Shown: positions 26,985 through 36,859 of the stretch, piece by piece
Position numbering within the stretch: the stretch's first letter is position 1
How the letters are laid out: each line of letters opens with the position of its first letter
NCBI RefSeq assembly: GCF_002006995.1
Contig: NZ_MRUL01000001.1
Location: 124,001 to 188,000 of the forward strand
Source: Izhakiella australiensis
Lineage (GTDB): Bacteria > Pseudomonadota > Gammaproteobacteria > Enterobacterales > Enterobacteriaceae
Length of the DNA: 64,000 bases
Direction of reading: 5' to 3'
Program-made: the position numbers and the translations under genes
The notes under the pieces: generated by a model
The model's input: only the letters and a program-made list of their open reading frames with translations
Databases searched by the model: none
What the model was told of the DNA's origin: nothing

Positions 26985-27971
26985 ATGAAAACCTCTCAGC
27001 GTTTTGCCCTCAGCCTGCTGCTGGGTACCGTGACCCTTTGCGCTTCGGCGCTGGCCACGGCAGCTGACCAGTACACCATGGTTGGCATTCCCAAGCTGCG
27101 TTCCGCCTGGTTTAACGACTATGAAACCGGTCTGAAAAAGGCGGCAAAAGATTTTGATATCGATGCTTACCAGCAAGCACCGGCTTCTGCCGATGAAGCC
27201 CAGCAGGTGCGCATTATTGAAGACAGTATTACCCAGGGCGCCAATGCGCTGCTGGTGGTGCCGAACAATGCCAGCTCAGTGGAGCCGGTATTTAAGCGCG
27301 CCCGTCAGCAAAAAATTGTGGTCATCACCCATGAATCGGTCGGACAGCCGGAAGCGGACTTCGACGTTGAAATGATCGAAAACCAGAAGTTTGGCCGCTA
27401 CATGATGGATGAGTTTGCCAAACATGCCGGCGGTAAAGGCGAGTTCGCCATTTATGTCGGTTCGCTGACGGTACCGGCCCATAACGTCTGGGCGGACGCG
27501 GCGTTAAAAGAGATGAAAGAGAAGTATCCAAATATGAAAGTGGTTGCCGATCGTTTTCCGGTGAGTGAGGACCGCAACGCGGCACGCCAGAAAACTCTCG
27601 AACTGCTGTCGACTTACCCGGATCTGAAAGGCGTGCTGGCTTTCGGCAGCCAGGGCGGTCCCGGCGCGGCTCAGGCGCTGCGTGAGAAAGGGCTGGTCGG
27701 TAAGCTGACGGTTATCGGCACCACCTCGCCGAAAGAGAGCGCCTCCTTCCTGAAAGACGGTTCAATTACCGAATCGATCCTCTGGAGTCCGGGTGAAGCC
27801 TCTTACGCCATGTCTTACATCGCCAAAATGATCCTCGACGGCAAGCGCGATCAGATCAAACAGGGGCTGGAAATTCCGGGCCTCGGCAAACCGATGATCA
27901 ACGGCGAGAACATCATTTTCGATAAGCCGCTGACGGTTACGAAAGAGAACTACAGCAAATATAACTTCTGA
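26985..27971 (+). CDS. Sugar ABC importer, periplasmic binding protein
   Basis: A 328-residue exported protein of the ribose/LsrB/RhaS fold. A signal peptide of about 26 residues (LLLGTVTLCASALATA) precedes the mature part. The binding core shows YTMVGIPKLRSAWFNDYETG, ALLVVPNNASSVEPVFKRAR, VITHESVG and GVLAFGSQGGPGAAQALREKG. AGGAG stands before the ATG. The lack of close similarity to RbsB or XylF means the sugar cannot be named. A strong terminator-like hairpin follows, so this gene may be made in excess of the rest of the operon, as is common for binding proteins. Confidence 0.9.
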   Translation: MKTSQRFALSLLLGTVTLCASALATAADQYTMVGIPKLRSAWFNDYETGLKKAAKDFDIDAYQQAPASADEAQQVRIIEDSITQGANALLVVPNNASSVEPVFKRARQQKIVVITHESVGQPEADFDVEMIENQKFGRYMMDEFAKHAGGKGEFAIYVGSLTVPAHNVWADAALKEMKEKYPNMKVVADRFPVSEDRNAARQKTLELLSTYPDLKGVLAFGSQGGPGAAQALREKGLVGKLTVIGTTSPKESASFLKDGSITESILWSPGEASYAMSYIAKMILDGKRDQIKQGLEIPGLGKPMINGENIIFDKPLTVTKENYSKYNF

Positions 27972-27978
27972 TGTCTGG

Positions 27979-28002
27979 CGGGCGGGGTAACCCGCCCGTT
28001 TT
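27979..28002 (+). terminator. Intra-operon terminator after the binding-protein gene
   Basis: A perfect 8-bp stem CGGGCGGG with CCCGCCCG, loop GTAA and four T residues at 27999-28002. It sits between the binding-protein and ATPase genes, which share a strand, so it should attenuate downstream genes or protect the upstream message. Confidence 0.75.
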
Positions 28003-28028
28003 GGTATGCTGTGCAACGGAGGAGTCCC

Positions 28029-29510
28029 ATGCAATTTCTCGCCGCGAACAACGTCAGCAAGCGGTTCGGCGGGGTTACCGCCTTAGATAATGTCAGCTTC
28101 GACATCAGTGCCGGTGAGATTCATGGCCTGGTGGGCGAAAACGGCTGCGGTAAATCAACGCTGATGAAAATTATTGCCGGCGTGCTGGAGCGTGACAGCG
28201 GTAGCCTGACAATTAACGGCCAGCCGGTGGAAAAATACAGTCCGATGGCGGCGGTAGCCGCGGGCATCGGCATTATCTATCAGGACCTTTCGCTGTTTCC
28301 CAATCTGACGGTGCTGGAAAATATCTATATCAGTCAGATGCTGAATGATAAGAAAAAGCTGGTGCGTGAAGCCAGCTACCGCACCCGGGTTGAGGAAATT
28401 ATCCAGCAACTGGGGATTTCACTCGATCTGGAAGCCATGGTTGAGGAGCTGCCGATTGCCAAACAGCAGCTGGTGGCGATTGCACGCGCGCTGGTTAACC
28501 AGTCGCGGCTGATCATTCTCGACGAACCTACCACTGCACTGACGCGCGCGGAAATCAACCGCCTGTTTGCGCTGCTGCGTCAGCTTAAAGCGCAAGGCAT
28601 TGCCTTTATTTTTATCAGCCACAAGCTAAACGAACTGCTGGAAATCTGCGACCGGGTTACCATGATGCGCGACGGCCGTCTGATCGATACCGTCGCCACC
28701 GGGGCGCTGACCAGCAGTCAGATTGAGTCGATGATGCTGGGCTACGAGCTAACCTTTGCCGCCCGTGAGTCCCATGCCAGCGATGAGGTGCTGCTCAGCG
28801 TGCGCAATCTCAGCAAGCGCAACAGCTTTAAACAAATTAGCTTCGATTTGCACAAAGGCGAAGTACTGGGCATCGCTGGCCTGCTCGGCGCCGGGCGTAC
28901 CGAACTGGCGATGGCGCTGTTTGGCATTGAACCGGCGCAGCAGGGGGACATAGTGCTGTCTGGCAAAGCGCTGAAGATTCGTCGCATTCAGGATGCCGTT
29001 AAAAATGGCATTGCCTACGTGCCTGAAGATCGGCTGGCGCAGGGGCTGGTGATGGAGCAGAGCATTGCCGCGAACGCGGCGGTTTGCACCCTTGACGATT
29101 ACCTGACGCCGCTGCGGCTGATTAACGGCCATAAAATGCGCAGCATGGTCGAGCGAATGCTGAAGGGAATGCAGGTGAAATATGGCAGTCAGGATCTGCC
29201 GATTCGCATGCTATCCGGCGGCAATCAGCAGAAGGTGGTATTGGCTAAATGGCTGGCGATGAAGCCGAAAGTGCTGATCCTCGACAGTCCGACGGTTGGC
29301 ATCGATGTCGGCGCCAAAAGCTATATCTACCAGACGGTAAAAGAGAAGGCGGCGGAAGGCATGGGGATTATCTTTATCTCCGACGAGCTGCCGGAGCTGC
29401 TGGCAAACTGCGATCGCATCGTGCTGATGCGCCGGGGCCGCTTTGGTCAGAGCTGGTCTGCCGAAGAGATCGACAATGACCGCTTGCAGCATGCGCTGGA
29501 AGCGCACTAG
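28029..29510 (+). CDS. Sugar ABC importer, fused ATP-binding protein
   Basis: A 493-residue two-domain ATPase of the RbsA/MglA/LsrA type. Walker A is GENGCGKST at 36-44; in the first half the signature is degenerate (LPIAKQQLVAIARAL). The second half has GIAGLLGAGRTELAM and the signature LSGGNQQKVVLAKWL, with the Walker B ILDSPTVGID. CGGAGGAG seven bases upstream fixes the ATG at 28029. It drives import through the two permeases that follow. Confidence 0.93.
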   Translation: MQFLAANNVSKRFGGVTALDNVSFDISAGEIHGLVGENGCGKSTLMKIIAGVLERDSGSLTINGQPVEKYSPMAAVAAGIGIIYQDLSLFPNLTVLENIYISQMLNDKKKLVREASYRTRVEEIIQQLGISLDLEAMVEELPIAKQQLVAIARALVNQSRLIILDEPTTALTRAEINRLFALLRQLKAQGIAFIFISHKLNELLEICDRVTMMRDGRLIDTVATGALTSSQIESMMLGYELTFAARESHASDEVLLSVRNLSKRNSFKQISFDLHKGEVLGIAGLLGAGRTELAMALFGIEPAQQGDIVLSGKALKIRRIQDAVKNGIAYVPEDRLAQGLVMEQSIAANAAVCTLDDYLTPLRLINGHKMRSMVERMLKGMQVKYGSQDLPIRMLSGGNQQKVVLAKWLAMKPKVLILDSPTVGIDVGAKSYIYQTVKEKAAEGMGIIFISDELPELLANCDRIVLMRRGRFGQSWSAEEIDNDRLQHALEAH

Positions 29511-29533
29511 CGCAACACCGGGGGAGAATACCA

Positions 29534-30541
29534 ATGGATATCGTTAAGCTGTTGAAGGCGCGTGAAACGCTGCTGCTGGTGCTGATTATCGTGCTATCTG
29601 TGGTCATTACCAGCCTTAATCCTACCTTTATGACCTTTGATAACCTGACCAGCCTGCTGAAATCATGGACCGTGCTGGGGATCTTCGCGCTGGGCGTGAC
29701 GCTGATCCTGCTGTCCGGCGGCTTCGACGTTTCATTTACCGCCATCGCTCAGGTGGTGCAGTACGTGGTGGTGTTTTGGTTTTTGCAAATCGGGCTGGAT
29801 AACGTCTGGCTGGCTATTTTGTGCAGCCTGGTGCTGGGGGCGCTGATGGGGCTGGTCAACGGCGTCATCATTTACTACTTCCGCATTACCGCCATTATCG
29901 TCACCATCGCCACCAACAGCCTGTTTTACGGCGCGCTTTACGTCGTGACCCAGGGCGACTTGATCTACGACATCCCGCCTTCTCTGCTGCGGCTGGCGGA
30001 GATTAAAGTGTTTACCATGCAGGCGGCCAACGGCGCGCTTTACGGCCTGAGCCTCGTCACCTGTATTTGGTTCGCGCTGGCGATTTTTCTGCACCTGTTT
30101 TTAAAACATACGGTGCTTGGGCGTAGCATCTATGCGGTTGGTGGCAACGCGCTCTCCGCCGAACGGGTGGGTTTTAATCTGCGGCGCAGCACGCTGTTTA
30201 TTTATACCTTCGTTGGGGCGATCTCCGGCTTTGCCAGCATGATTCAGGTGTCGATCGTGCAGACGGTTATTCCCAACTCGATTGTTGGCTCGGAACTGCA
30301 GGTGATTGCCGCCGTGGTGCTCGGCGGCGCGTCGGTAACCGGCGGGCGCGGATCGGTCTTCGGCACCCTGCTGGGCGTGCTGCTGTTCGCCATTCTCAGC
30401 AACAGCCTGACGCTACTGAAGGTCTCGCCATATTATTACAATGTGTTTACCGGGCTGGTGATCCTGTTCAGCGTTACGCTGAACGCGCTGCAACTTTTGC
30501 GGCAGAAGCGCAGCCAGATCCGGGTGGTGGTAGAACAATGA
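29534..30541 (+). CDS. Sugar ABC importer, permease 1
   Basis: A 335-residue inner-membrane protein of the ribose-type (RbsC/BPD_transp_2) family. It has eight to ten helices. The signature VTLILLSGGFDVSFTAIAQV and the later VGSELQVIAAVVLGGASVTGGRGS are the usual family marks, the second being the loop that meets the ATPase. GGGGAG precedes the ATG. It ends four bases past a putative start of the second permease, so both are made together and form a heterodimeric channel. Confidence 0.92.
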   Translation: MDIVKLLKARETLLLVLIIVLSVVITSLNPTFMTFDNLTSLLKSWTVLGIFALGVTLILLSGGFDVSFTAIAQVVQYVVVFWFLQIGLDNVWLAILCSLVLGALMGLVNGVIIYYFRITAIIVTIATNSLFYGALYVVTQGDLIYDIPPSLLRLAEIKVFTMQAANGALYGLSLVTCIWFALAIFLHLFLKHTVLGRSIYAVGGNALSAERVGFNLRRSTLFIYTFVGAISGFASMIQVSIVQTVIPNSIVGSELQVIAAVVLGGASVTGGRGSVFGTLLGVLLFAILSNSLTLLKVSPYYYNVFTGLVILFSVTLNALQLLRQKRSQIRVVVEQ

Positions 30542-30552
30542 GGAGCGGAACC

Positions 30553-31575
30553 ATGAAAACCTATGCCCCGGCGAAGCTGCGCCTGTCTGCCATTTTTGCC
30601 GAGAATTTATCGCTGTACGTGGTGATGGCGGCGGTGTTTGCGCTGATGTTTGTGCTTAATGGCGAGAAGTTTATTCGCCCGCAAAACCTGATCTCAATGG
30701 CCTATCAGCTGCCGATCGTCGGTCTGCTGGCCATCGGTATGATGATTTCGATGCTTTCCGGCGGGATTAATCTTTCAATCATTTCCACCGCCAATCTTAA
30801 CGGCATTATGATTGCGCTCTGCCTGCAGCATTTTTCCGGCGCAGGAATGCAGCACGCCGGCGGCGGCATCGTGGCGCTGGCCTTCGGCCTGGCTCTGCTT
30901 TCCAGCCTGCTGGTTGGCGCGCTAAATGGCCTGCTGATTTCTTTACTGAAGATCCCCGATATTCTGGTGACCCTCGGTACCATGACGCTGATTTCCGGCC
31001 TGAACGTGGTGCTGACGCGCGGCTATACGCTGTCGGGCTTTCCGGATAGCGTGCTGTTCATCGGCAACGGCGACCTGTTCGGTATTCCGGCGGCGCTGCT
31101 GCTGTTTATCGTCGCCAGCTTTGTTGCCTCAATCGTGCTTAATCGCACCCGTTTCGGCTTTAATTTATACATGATGGGTTCCAATGCCACCGCGGCGCAA
31201 TATGCCAATATCAGCCTGGTGAAAACCAGCGTGATGCAGTACGTGTTCTCCTCGTGCTTTGCCGCGCTGACGTCGCTGGTGATGATTGGTCAGCTCAACT
31301 CGGTGAAAGCCAGCTATGCTGACTCCTATTTGCTGGTGGCGGTTCTGGCGGCCTTTCTCGGCAAAGTCAGCCCTTTTGGCGGCTTTGGCCGGGTTTCCGG
31401 GGTGGTGCTAGCGGTGATCATCTTGCAGCTTATCTCCAGCGGCCTTAACCTGATGCGCCTCGATCCGTTCATGATCACCGCGACATGGGGGGCGATAATT
31501 ATTTTGATCATTGTCAGCCGCGGCCTGTTCTCACAGATCCGCCTGCGGTTGGGCAAAAAGGAGACGCAATCATGA
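30553..31575 (+). CDS. Sugar ABC importer, permease 2
   Basis: A 340-residue partner permease of the same family, with [21 protein letters not shown] and [21 protein letters not shown]. The ATG at 30553 is favoured by AGGAG eight bases before it; an in-frame ATG at 30538 overlaps the previous stop but has no good ribosome binding site. The stop overlaps the kinase start (ATGA). Having two separate permeases, rather than one, is unlike the rbs operon and like the lsr or xylose-type transporters. Confidence 0.92.
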   Translation: MKTYAPAKLRLSAIFAENLSLYVVMAAVFALMFVLNGEKFIRPQNLISMAYQLPIVGLLAIGMMISMLSGGINLSIISTANLNGIMIALCLQHFSGAGMQHAGGGIVALAFGLALLSSLLVGALNGLLISLLKIPDILVTLGTMTLISGLNVVLTRGYTLSGFPDSVLFIGNGDLFGIPAALLLFIVASFVASIVLNRTRFGFNLYMMGSNATAAQYANISLVKTSVMQYVFSSCFAALTSLVMIGQLNSVKASYADSYLLVAVLAAFLGKVSPFGGFGRVSGVVLAVIILQLISSGLNLMRLDPFMITATWGAIIILIIVSRGLFSQIRLRLGKKETQS

Positions 31576-32483
31576 TGTTCGGCATCGATTTAGGCGGCAC
31601 GAAAACCGAGGTTATCGCGCTGGATGAAAACGGCGTTGAGCACTTTCGTCAGCGCCAGCCGACGCCGCGTGATGACTACCGCGCCACCCTGCAGGGGATC
31701 GCCAGCCTGCTGGCGGAGGCTGAGCGCCATACCGGGGTGCAGGGCAGCATCGGCATCGGCATTCCCGGTACGATTTCAACCCTGACCGGCAAGGTCAAAA
31801 ATGCTAACTCCACCTGGCTTAACGGTCAGCCGCTGCACCGCGATCTTGAACAGCTGGTAGGGCGTTCGGTATCCCTCGCCAACGACGCTAACTGCCTGGC
31901 AATTTCAGAAGCGACCGACGGCGCCGGCGCCGGCAGCAAGGTGGTGTTTGCGGTGATTATCGGCACTGGCTGCGGCGGCGGCGTCGCGCTGCGCGGCGGC
32001 GTGTTCGGCGGCGGTAACGGCGTGGCGGGGGAGTGGGGGCACAATCCGCTGCCCTGGCAGGATGCCGAAGAGCGCGCCTTTGCCCGCGACGTGCCATGCT
32101 ACTGCGGTAAACGTGGCTGCAACGAGCTGTTTATTTCCGGCACCGGCTTTGAAACCACCTGGCAGCGTCTCGGCCAGCCGAAGCTAAAAGGCAGTGAGAT
32201 TATGGCCCGCCTGGCGCAGGGCGATAAGCTGGCGGAGCAGGCGCTATCGCTGTATGAACAGCGGCTGGCAAAAGCGCTGGCCAACGTGGTTAACCTGCTG
32301 GATCCGGATGTCATTGTGCTGGGCGGCGGCATGAGCAACACCGACCGACTTTATCAGACGCTGCCCAATCTGATGAAAGAATGGGTTTTCGGCGGCGAGT
32401 GCGCAACGCCGGTGCGTAAAGCGCAGCACGGTGACTCCAGCGGCGTGCGCGGCGCTGCCTGGCTACCGAAGCTGGCGCTTTAG
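31572..32483 (+). CDS. mak: ROK-family sugar kinase, Mak (fructokinase) type
   Basis: A 303-residue ATP-dependent kinase, the length of E. coli Mak (302). The phosphate motif [16 protein letters not shown] starts at residue 6, followed by [18 protein letters not shown] and the aspartate in [20 protein letters not shown]-like glycines come next. The zinc site has [10 protein letters not shown] and CYCGKRGC. The last part [17 protein letters not shown] and [12 protein letters not shown] are nearly identical to Mak. The start overlaps the permease stop. Mak phosphorylates fructose and other hexoses, so the imported sugar is probably a ketohexose or a mannose-like sugar. Confidence 0.9.
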   Translation: MMFGIDLGGTKTEVIALDENGVEHFRQRQPTPRDDYRATLQGIASLLAEAERHTGVQGSIGIGIPGTISTLTGKVKNANSTWLNGQPLHRDLEQLVGRSVSLANDANCLAISEATDGAGAGSKVVFAVIIGTGCGGGVALRGGVFGGGNGVAGEWGHNPLPWQDAEERAFARDVPCYCGKRGCNELFISGTGFETTWQRLGQPKLKGSEIMARLAQGDKLAEQALSLYEQRLAKALANVVNLLDPDVIVLGGGMSNTDRLYQTLPNLMKEWVFGGECATPVRKAQHGDSSGVRGAAWLPKLAL

Positions 32484-32587
32484 TCGGGAGTTGCTGAACT
32501 GATACCTTATTCGTATCACTCAAGTTGAAATTCTTCTGGCCGTCCTGAAGGTGAATACTGGCGGCAACCAACAGAAGGAGAGTGACT

Positions 32588-33586
32588 ATGAAAATGCGTA
32601 TGTTAGGCCAGCAAATGGCGGTTTCGCAGATCGGCTATGGTGCCATGGGACTTAGCGAGTTCTACGGCGCCAGCGATGAGCAGCAGGCTTTACGGGTGCT
32701 ACAACGGGCGTTGGAAACCGGCGTCACCTTACTGGATACCGCCGACATCTATGGCCGTGGCCACAATGAGCGGCTGCTAGGCCACTTTCGCGCCCGGCTA
32801 TCTGCGGGCGATCGTTCCCGGCTTAAGATCGCTACAAAATGCGGCATTGAACGCCCGGAAAACCAGCAGTATGCCCGGCGTATCAACAACCATCCAGATT
32901 ATATCCGCCGCTGCTGCCATCAATCACTGCAGCGGCTTGGCGTTGAGCAAATCGATCTGTTTTATCTTCATCGTATTGATCCTGAAGCAGATATTGAAGT
33001 CAGTATGGCCTGTCTGGCACAGCTGGTAGGTGAAGGCAAAATTGCCCACGTTGGCCTGTCAGAAGCCTCAGCGGCGACGCTTAACAAAGCCCATCGCGTC
33101 TTTCCGATCACCGCGTTGCAAACGGAATATTCACTGTGGACGCGCGATATTGAAGTGGATGTTCTGCCGGAGGCAAGGCGGCTGGGGATAGGCGTGGTCG
33201 CCTATTCGCCGCTGGGGCGCGGATTTCTCACCGGCAATTACCGTCATCCTGACAATTTCAGCGCTGATGATTTTCGCCGCAGCAATCCGCGTTTTAGCGC
33301 GGAAAATATGCAAAAAAACGCGCGTCTGCTTGAGCTGCTAGAGGTTTTTACGCAAAAGTATCGCTGCACCTCAGGTCAGTTGGCGTTGGCATGGCTGCTG
33401 GCGCAGTATGACCATCTGGTGCCCATCCCCGGTACCCGCACTTTGCGCTACCTGGATGAAAACGCCAGTGCCGGCGATATCCTTCTGCAGGCGGCAGATT
33501 TGCTGGCGTTAAATCAACTTTTACGCGGCGTTGAAATCGCCGGCGAGCGATATACGGCAGAGGGTATGAAGGGGATAAATGCCTGA
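32588..33586 (+). CDS. Aldo/keto reductase
   Basis: A 332-residue NADPH-dependent reductase with a TIM barrel. The catalytic tetrad is visible: Asp in LLDTADIYGRG, Tyr in the same motif, Lys in IATKCGIERP and His in LFYLHRIDPE. The C-terminal NADP-binding part has GTRTLRYLDENASA. It resembles the YakC/pyridoxal-reductase-like group (AKR13). AAGGAG seven bases before the ATG at 32588 fixes the start. It stands 104 bases after the sugar operon and 70 bases before the LysR gene, which may control it. Confidence 0.9.
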   Translation: MKMRMLGQQMAVSQIGYGAMGLSEFYGASDEQQALRVLQRALETGVTLLDTADIYGRGHNERLLGHFRARLSAGDRSRLKIATKCGIERPENQQYARRINNHPDYIRRCCHQSLQRLGVEQIDLFYLHRIDPEADIEVSMACLAQLVGEGKIAHVGLSEASAATLNKAHRVFPITALQTEYSLWTRDIEVDVLPEARRLGIGVVAYSPLGRGFLTGNYRHPDNFSADDFRRSNPRFSAENMQKNARLLELLEVFTQKYRCTSGQLALAWLLAQYDHLVPIPGTRTLRYLDENASAGDILLQAADLLALNQLLRGVEIAGERYTAEGMKGINA

Positions 33587-33656
33587 AAGCAGAAGCTGAC
33601 AGTGCGGGATTTTTAGCGCAACATTCTTCCCGGGATGAGTTGAAGGATACACGTGG

Positions 33657-34565
33657 ATGGTAAAAGCATGGCATAAAATGCCGTCGGTAAAGCAGCTGCA
33701 GTGCTTCTGCGCCGTCGTCGAGGAGCTGAACTTTCGCCGGGCGGCGGAGCGGTTAAATATGAGTCAGCCGCCGCTTACCCGTCAGATCCAATTGCTGGAG
33801 GCGCTACTCGGCTGTCCGCTGTTTTATCGCGATACGCGCCAGGTCAGTCTCACCGCCGCTGGAAAAATGCTGGCCGGGCGGGCCGCCGATCTGCTGCTGC
33901 AACTTTCCGCCTTGCGCGATGAACTAAGCGTGGCGGCACAGAGCGTGCGCATCGGCGTGACGCGCACCCTCGATTTCAGCCAGATTGCGCCGGTAAGTTC
34001 GGTGCTCGAGGAAAAAAAAGACGCGGTAGAAGTTAACGCTCACCAATTTTCTTCCCGCCAGCTGCTGGCGCGAATGGCGCAAGGCGAGCTGGACCTGGCG
34101 CTGATCGGCGAAAAACCGGCCGTTTGTCCGCCCGGACTGCGGTTTCTGCCGATCTGGCGCGAACCGCTGATGTTGGCGCTCCCGTCAGCGCATGGCGCTA
34201 GCCTGCAGCCGACGGTCAGCCTGACGGACGTCGCCGATCTGACGCTGTTCTGGTTTGCCCGCAGCGATAACCCGGCTTATTACGATAAGTGCGAGGGGGT
34301 GTTTAGTCAGCTCGCGACACCGCTGAAGCGTCAGCCGGAGCCAGCCGATACGCTGATGATGCTGTCGGCCATCGCTCAGGGCAATAATATGGCGCTGATC
34401 CCCCAGTCACTTTGCAAAATGACGCGTGATGGACTTTGTTACCGAACATTGGATGAAACCAGCAGCGCGCTGCTGAATATCGACATCTGGCTGGTCATGC
34501 AGCCTGATGAGCGTCGCCTGCCGGTGCTTGACGTAGCAGGTGCGTTGCAGGCAGTGGTGGCTTAA
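33657..34565 (+). CDS. LysR-family transcriptional regulator
   Basis: A 302-residue regulator. The helix-turn-helix is at about 12-70 (LQCFCAVVEELNFRRAAERL and SQPPLTRQIQLLEALLGCPL). The effector domain follows, opening with SVRIGVTRTLDFSQIAPV. The pattern SQPPLTRQIQ with LEALLG is typical of CatR/BenM- or TsaR-like members. AAGGA lies nine bases before the ATG; an ATG seven codons later is possible. No divergent target is present; the upstream aldo/keto reductase on the same strand and the TonB receptor downstream are candidates. Confidence 0.9.
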   Translation: MVKAWHKMPSVKQLQCFCAVVEELNFRRAAERLNMSQPPLTRQIQLLEALLGCPLFYRDTRQVSLTAAGKMLAGRAADLLLQLSALRDELSVAAQSVRIGVTRTLDFSQIAPVSSVLEEKKDAVEVNAHQFSSRQLLARMAQGELDLALIGEKPAVCPPGLRFLPIWREPLMLALPSAHGASLQPTVSLTDVADLTLFWFARSDNPAYYDKCEGVFSQLATPLKRQPEPADTLMMLSAIAQGNNMALIPQSLCKMTRDGLCYRTLDETSSALLNIDIWLVMQPDERRLPVLDVAGALQAVVA

Positions 34566-34671
34566 CGCGCTGATTGCGAATGCCTTTTTTGATAGTTGAT
34601 TCAAATCAAAATAGTTTTTGAAATATGAGTTAACCGGTAGACATCATTGCCTGTCTTTCTATATATGTAAA

Positions 34672-34686
34672 TGAGATTTATTATCA
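34672..34686. promoter_or_regulatory. Predicted Fur box before the TonB receptor gene
   Basis: TGAGATTTATTATCA matches the 7-1-7 Fur core TGATAATNATTATCA at 12 of 14 informative positions, in a strongly AT-rich stretch 20 bases before the receptor start. Iron repression of the receptor operon is expected. Confidence 0.7.
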
Positions 34687-34706
34687 TTATTAGAGGGATC
34701 TAATTC

Positions 34707-36857
34707 ATGTCATCACCGGTTTCTTTGCGGCATTTTGCGCTGTCCGTGCTGTCGCTTTTGGTAACCGACGCCGCGTCGGCCGCGCCAGTAATTACCCCGG
34801 AAAAAAGTAAAAATTACCAGGATACGATGGTCGTTAGCGTCAACCGTTCGGAAAGCAGCCTGTGGCAAAGCCCGGCAACCATTCAGGTTATTGACAACAG
34901 GGCGTTGCAAACCTCCACTAAATCCTCCCTCGCTGACGATCTGCAGGATATTCCCGGCGTGGAGGTGACCGATAATGCCCTGGCAGGGCGCAAGCAAATT
35001 CGAATTCGCGGCGAGGCCTCTTCAAGGGTGTTAATCCTGATAGACGGCCAGGAGGTCACTTATCAGCGGGCCGGGCAAAATTACGGCGTTGGCTTGCTAA
35101 TAGATGAGTCGTCTCTGGAAAGAATTGAAGTCATTAAAGGGCCATACTCGGTCCTTTATGGCTCACGAGCAATTGGTGGCATCGTTAACTTCATTACTAA
35201 AAAGGGCGGAGATAAGCCGCTGGCCGGCGTGGTGAAAGCGGTCTACAACTCCGCCACCGCCGGCTGGGAAGAGTCCGGCGCCGCCTGGGGCAGCATTGGC
35301 CGTTTCGATTATCGTGTTAACGGCAGCTACTCCGATCAGGGTGACCGCGACACGCCGGATGGCCGGCTACCGAACACCCATTTTCGTAATAACGGCCAGG
35401 GCGTGTGGCTGGGCTATCATTTCGACCACCATAAATTTGGCCTGTCGCTGGACCGCTATAAGCTTTCCAGCCAGAGCTGGCTGGACAATTCACGGGGCGC
35501 TTTCGATGATTTCAGCGTTAAAATTCCCAAGCTGGAGCGGGAAAAAATTGGTCTGTTTTATGACTACCATGCTGATGGCGATGTGCTGAAAAAGATCCAC
35601 ATCGATGCTTATAGCCAGACAATCGAACGTAAATTTGAGAATCGGGTGGCAATAACCCAGCTGATTCCCAGCCCGATGATCAAAGCGCTTAGCGTTAAAA
35701 ATCAAACGCATACTCACGATAAACAGTACACGCAGGGTCTGACTCTGCAATCTGATTTTGCCCTGCCGGCGCGTAATAACCTGGTGGTGGGCGCGCAATA
35801 TCAGCGCGATAAAATCAGGCAAACCAGTCGCGTGCAAACCAGACAAACGGCGGCAACGGGTTTTTTTGATAACCTGAGCCGTACGCTTTCGCGTAATCAG
35901 TCCGAACAGCGTAGCGTTTCGCTATATGCGCAAAACGAATGGCGACTGGCAGATAATTGGGTCTGGTCTTTTGGCGCCCGTCAGTACTGGTTGTCATCCC
36001 GATTAACCGACGGCGATGCGCAAACCAGCCGCAACGGCGCACCCGGCCCGCGCATAGCCATGGCGAAAAGATCGACCAATGATAACCAGCTGGTAACCGC
36101 CACCAGCCTGCGCTACTCAGGCTTTGAAAACGTCGAACTGCGCGCAGCTTTTGCGCAGGGCTATGTATTTCCTACTTTAACCCAGCTGTTTATGCAGACC
36201 TCGGCGGGCGGAGGCATAACCTATCCTAATGCGACGCTGAAAGCGGAACGTTCGAATAATTATGAACTGGGTGCGCGTTATAACGGCAACCTGTGGCTGA
36301 TTGACGGGGCTATGTATTATTCCGACGCCAAAGACTACATCGCCACGCGCTCCTGCTCGGGTGAAGCGCTCTGCGCCGGGAACTTCAGTTCATCACGCGG
36401 CGGATATTACTATTATGCCAACGTCGATCGCGCCAGTACCTGGGGACTGGAGCTGACGGCGGAATATAACGGCTGGGCGGTTTCACCTTATCTGAGCGGT
36501 AATATTCTGCGCCGCCAGTTCCAGGGCGCCGCCATCGATACCTGGAAAACCGGCGAGCCTCTGGCAACCGGGCGCATGGGGATCAGGCATACGCTGATAC
36601 TGGATGCGCTAAACGTGACTTCCGATTTCTATCTGCGCGCCGCCGCCAGCGCCAAAGATAATACCGGTAAAAATGAGGTTCGCTATCCCGGCTGGGCAAC
36701 GCTCAATCTTGCGTTTAATACCGAATTTGGCGCCGACGATCAGTATCAGGTGAATCTGGCGCTAAACAATCTGACCAACAAACGCTATCGCACTGCCCAT
36801 GAGTCGATTCCCGCCGCAGGGTTTAATGCGGCGATTGGCCTCGTCTGGACGTTTTGA
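34707..36857 (+). CDS. TonB-dependent outer-membrane receptor (iron/heme locus)
   Basis: A 716-residue receptor. A signal peptide of about 25 residues (cut ASA/AP) precedes a TonB box at about 39-43 (DTMVV). The plug domain spans about 55-175 (IPGVEVTDNALAGRKQIRIR, RIEVIKGPYSVLYGSRAIGG). The 22-strand barrel follows and ends in VWTF with a terminal Phe. It resembles colicin-I- or heme-type receptors, but the heme-receptor motifs FRAP and NPNL are absent: the matching loops read GYVFPTLTQLF and TYPNATLKAE. Its place before HmuT and ChuW suggests heme as substrate, but a siderophore is also possible. A Fur box precedes it, and HmuT starts two bases after its stop. Confidence 0.88.
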   Translation: MSSPVSLRHFALSVLSLLVTDAASAAPVITPEKSKNYQDTMVVSVNRSESSLWQSPATIQVIDNRALQTSTKSSLADDLQDIPGVEVTDNALAGRKQIRIRGEASSRVLILIDGQEVTYQRAGQNYGVGLLIDESSLERIEVIKGPYSVLYGSRAIGGIVNFITKKGGDKPLAGVVKAVYNSATAGWEESGAAWGSIGRFDYRVNGSYSDQGDRDTPDGRLPNTHFRNNGQGVWLGYHFDHHKFGLSLDRYKLSSQSWLDNSRGAFDDFSVKIPKLEREKIGLFYDYHADGDVLKKIHIDAYSQTIERKFENRVAITQLIPSPMIKALSVKNQTHTHDKQYTQGLTLQSDFALPARNNLVVGAQYQRDKIRQTSRVQTRQTAATGFFDNLSRTLSRNQSEQRSVSLYAQNEWRLADNWVWSFGARQYWLSSRLTDGDAQTSRNGAPGPRIAMAKRSTNDNQLVTATSLRYSGFENVELRAAFAQGYVFPTLTQLFMQTSAGGGITYPNATLKAERSNNYELGARYNGNLWLIDGAMYYSDAKDYIATRSCSGEALCAGNFSSSRGGYYYYANVDRASTWGLELTAEYNGWAVSPYLSGNILRRQFQGAAIDTWKTGEPLATGRMGIRHTLILDALNVTSDFYLRAAASAKDNTGKNEVRYPGWATLNLAFNTEFGADDQYQVNLALNNLTNKRYRTAHESIPAAGFNAAIGLVWTF

Positions 36858-36859
36858 TC

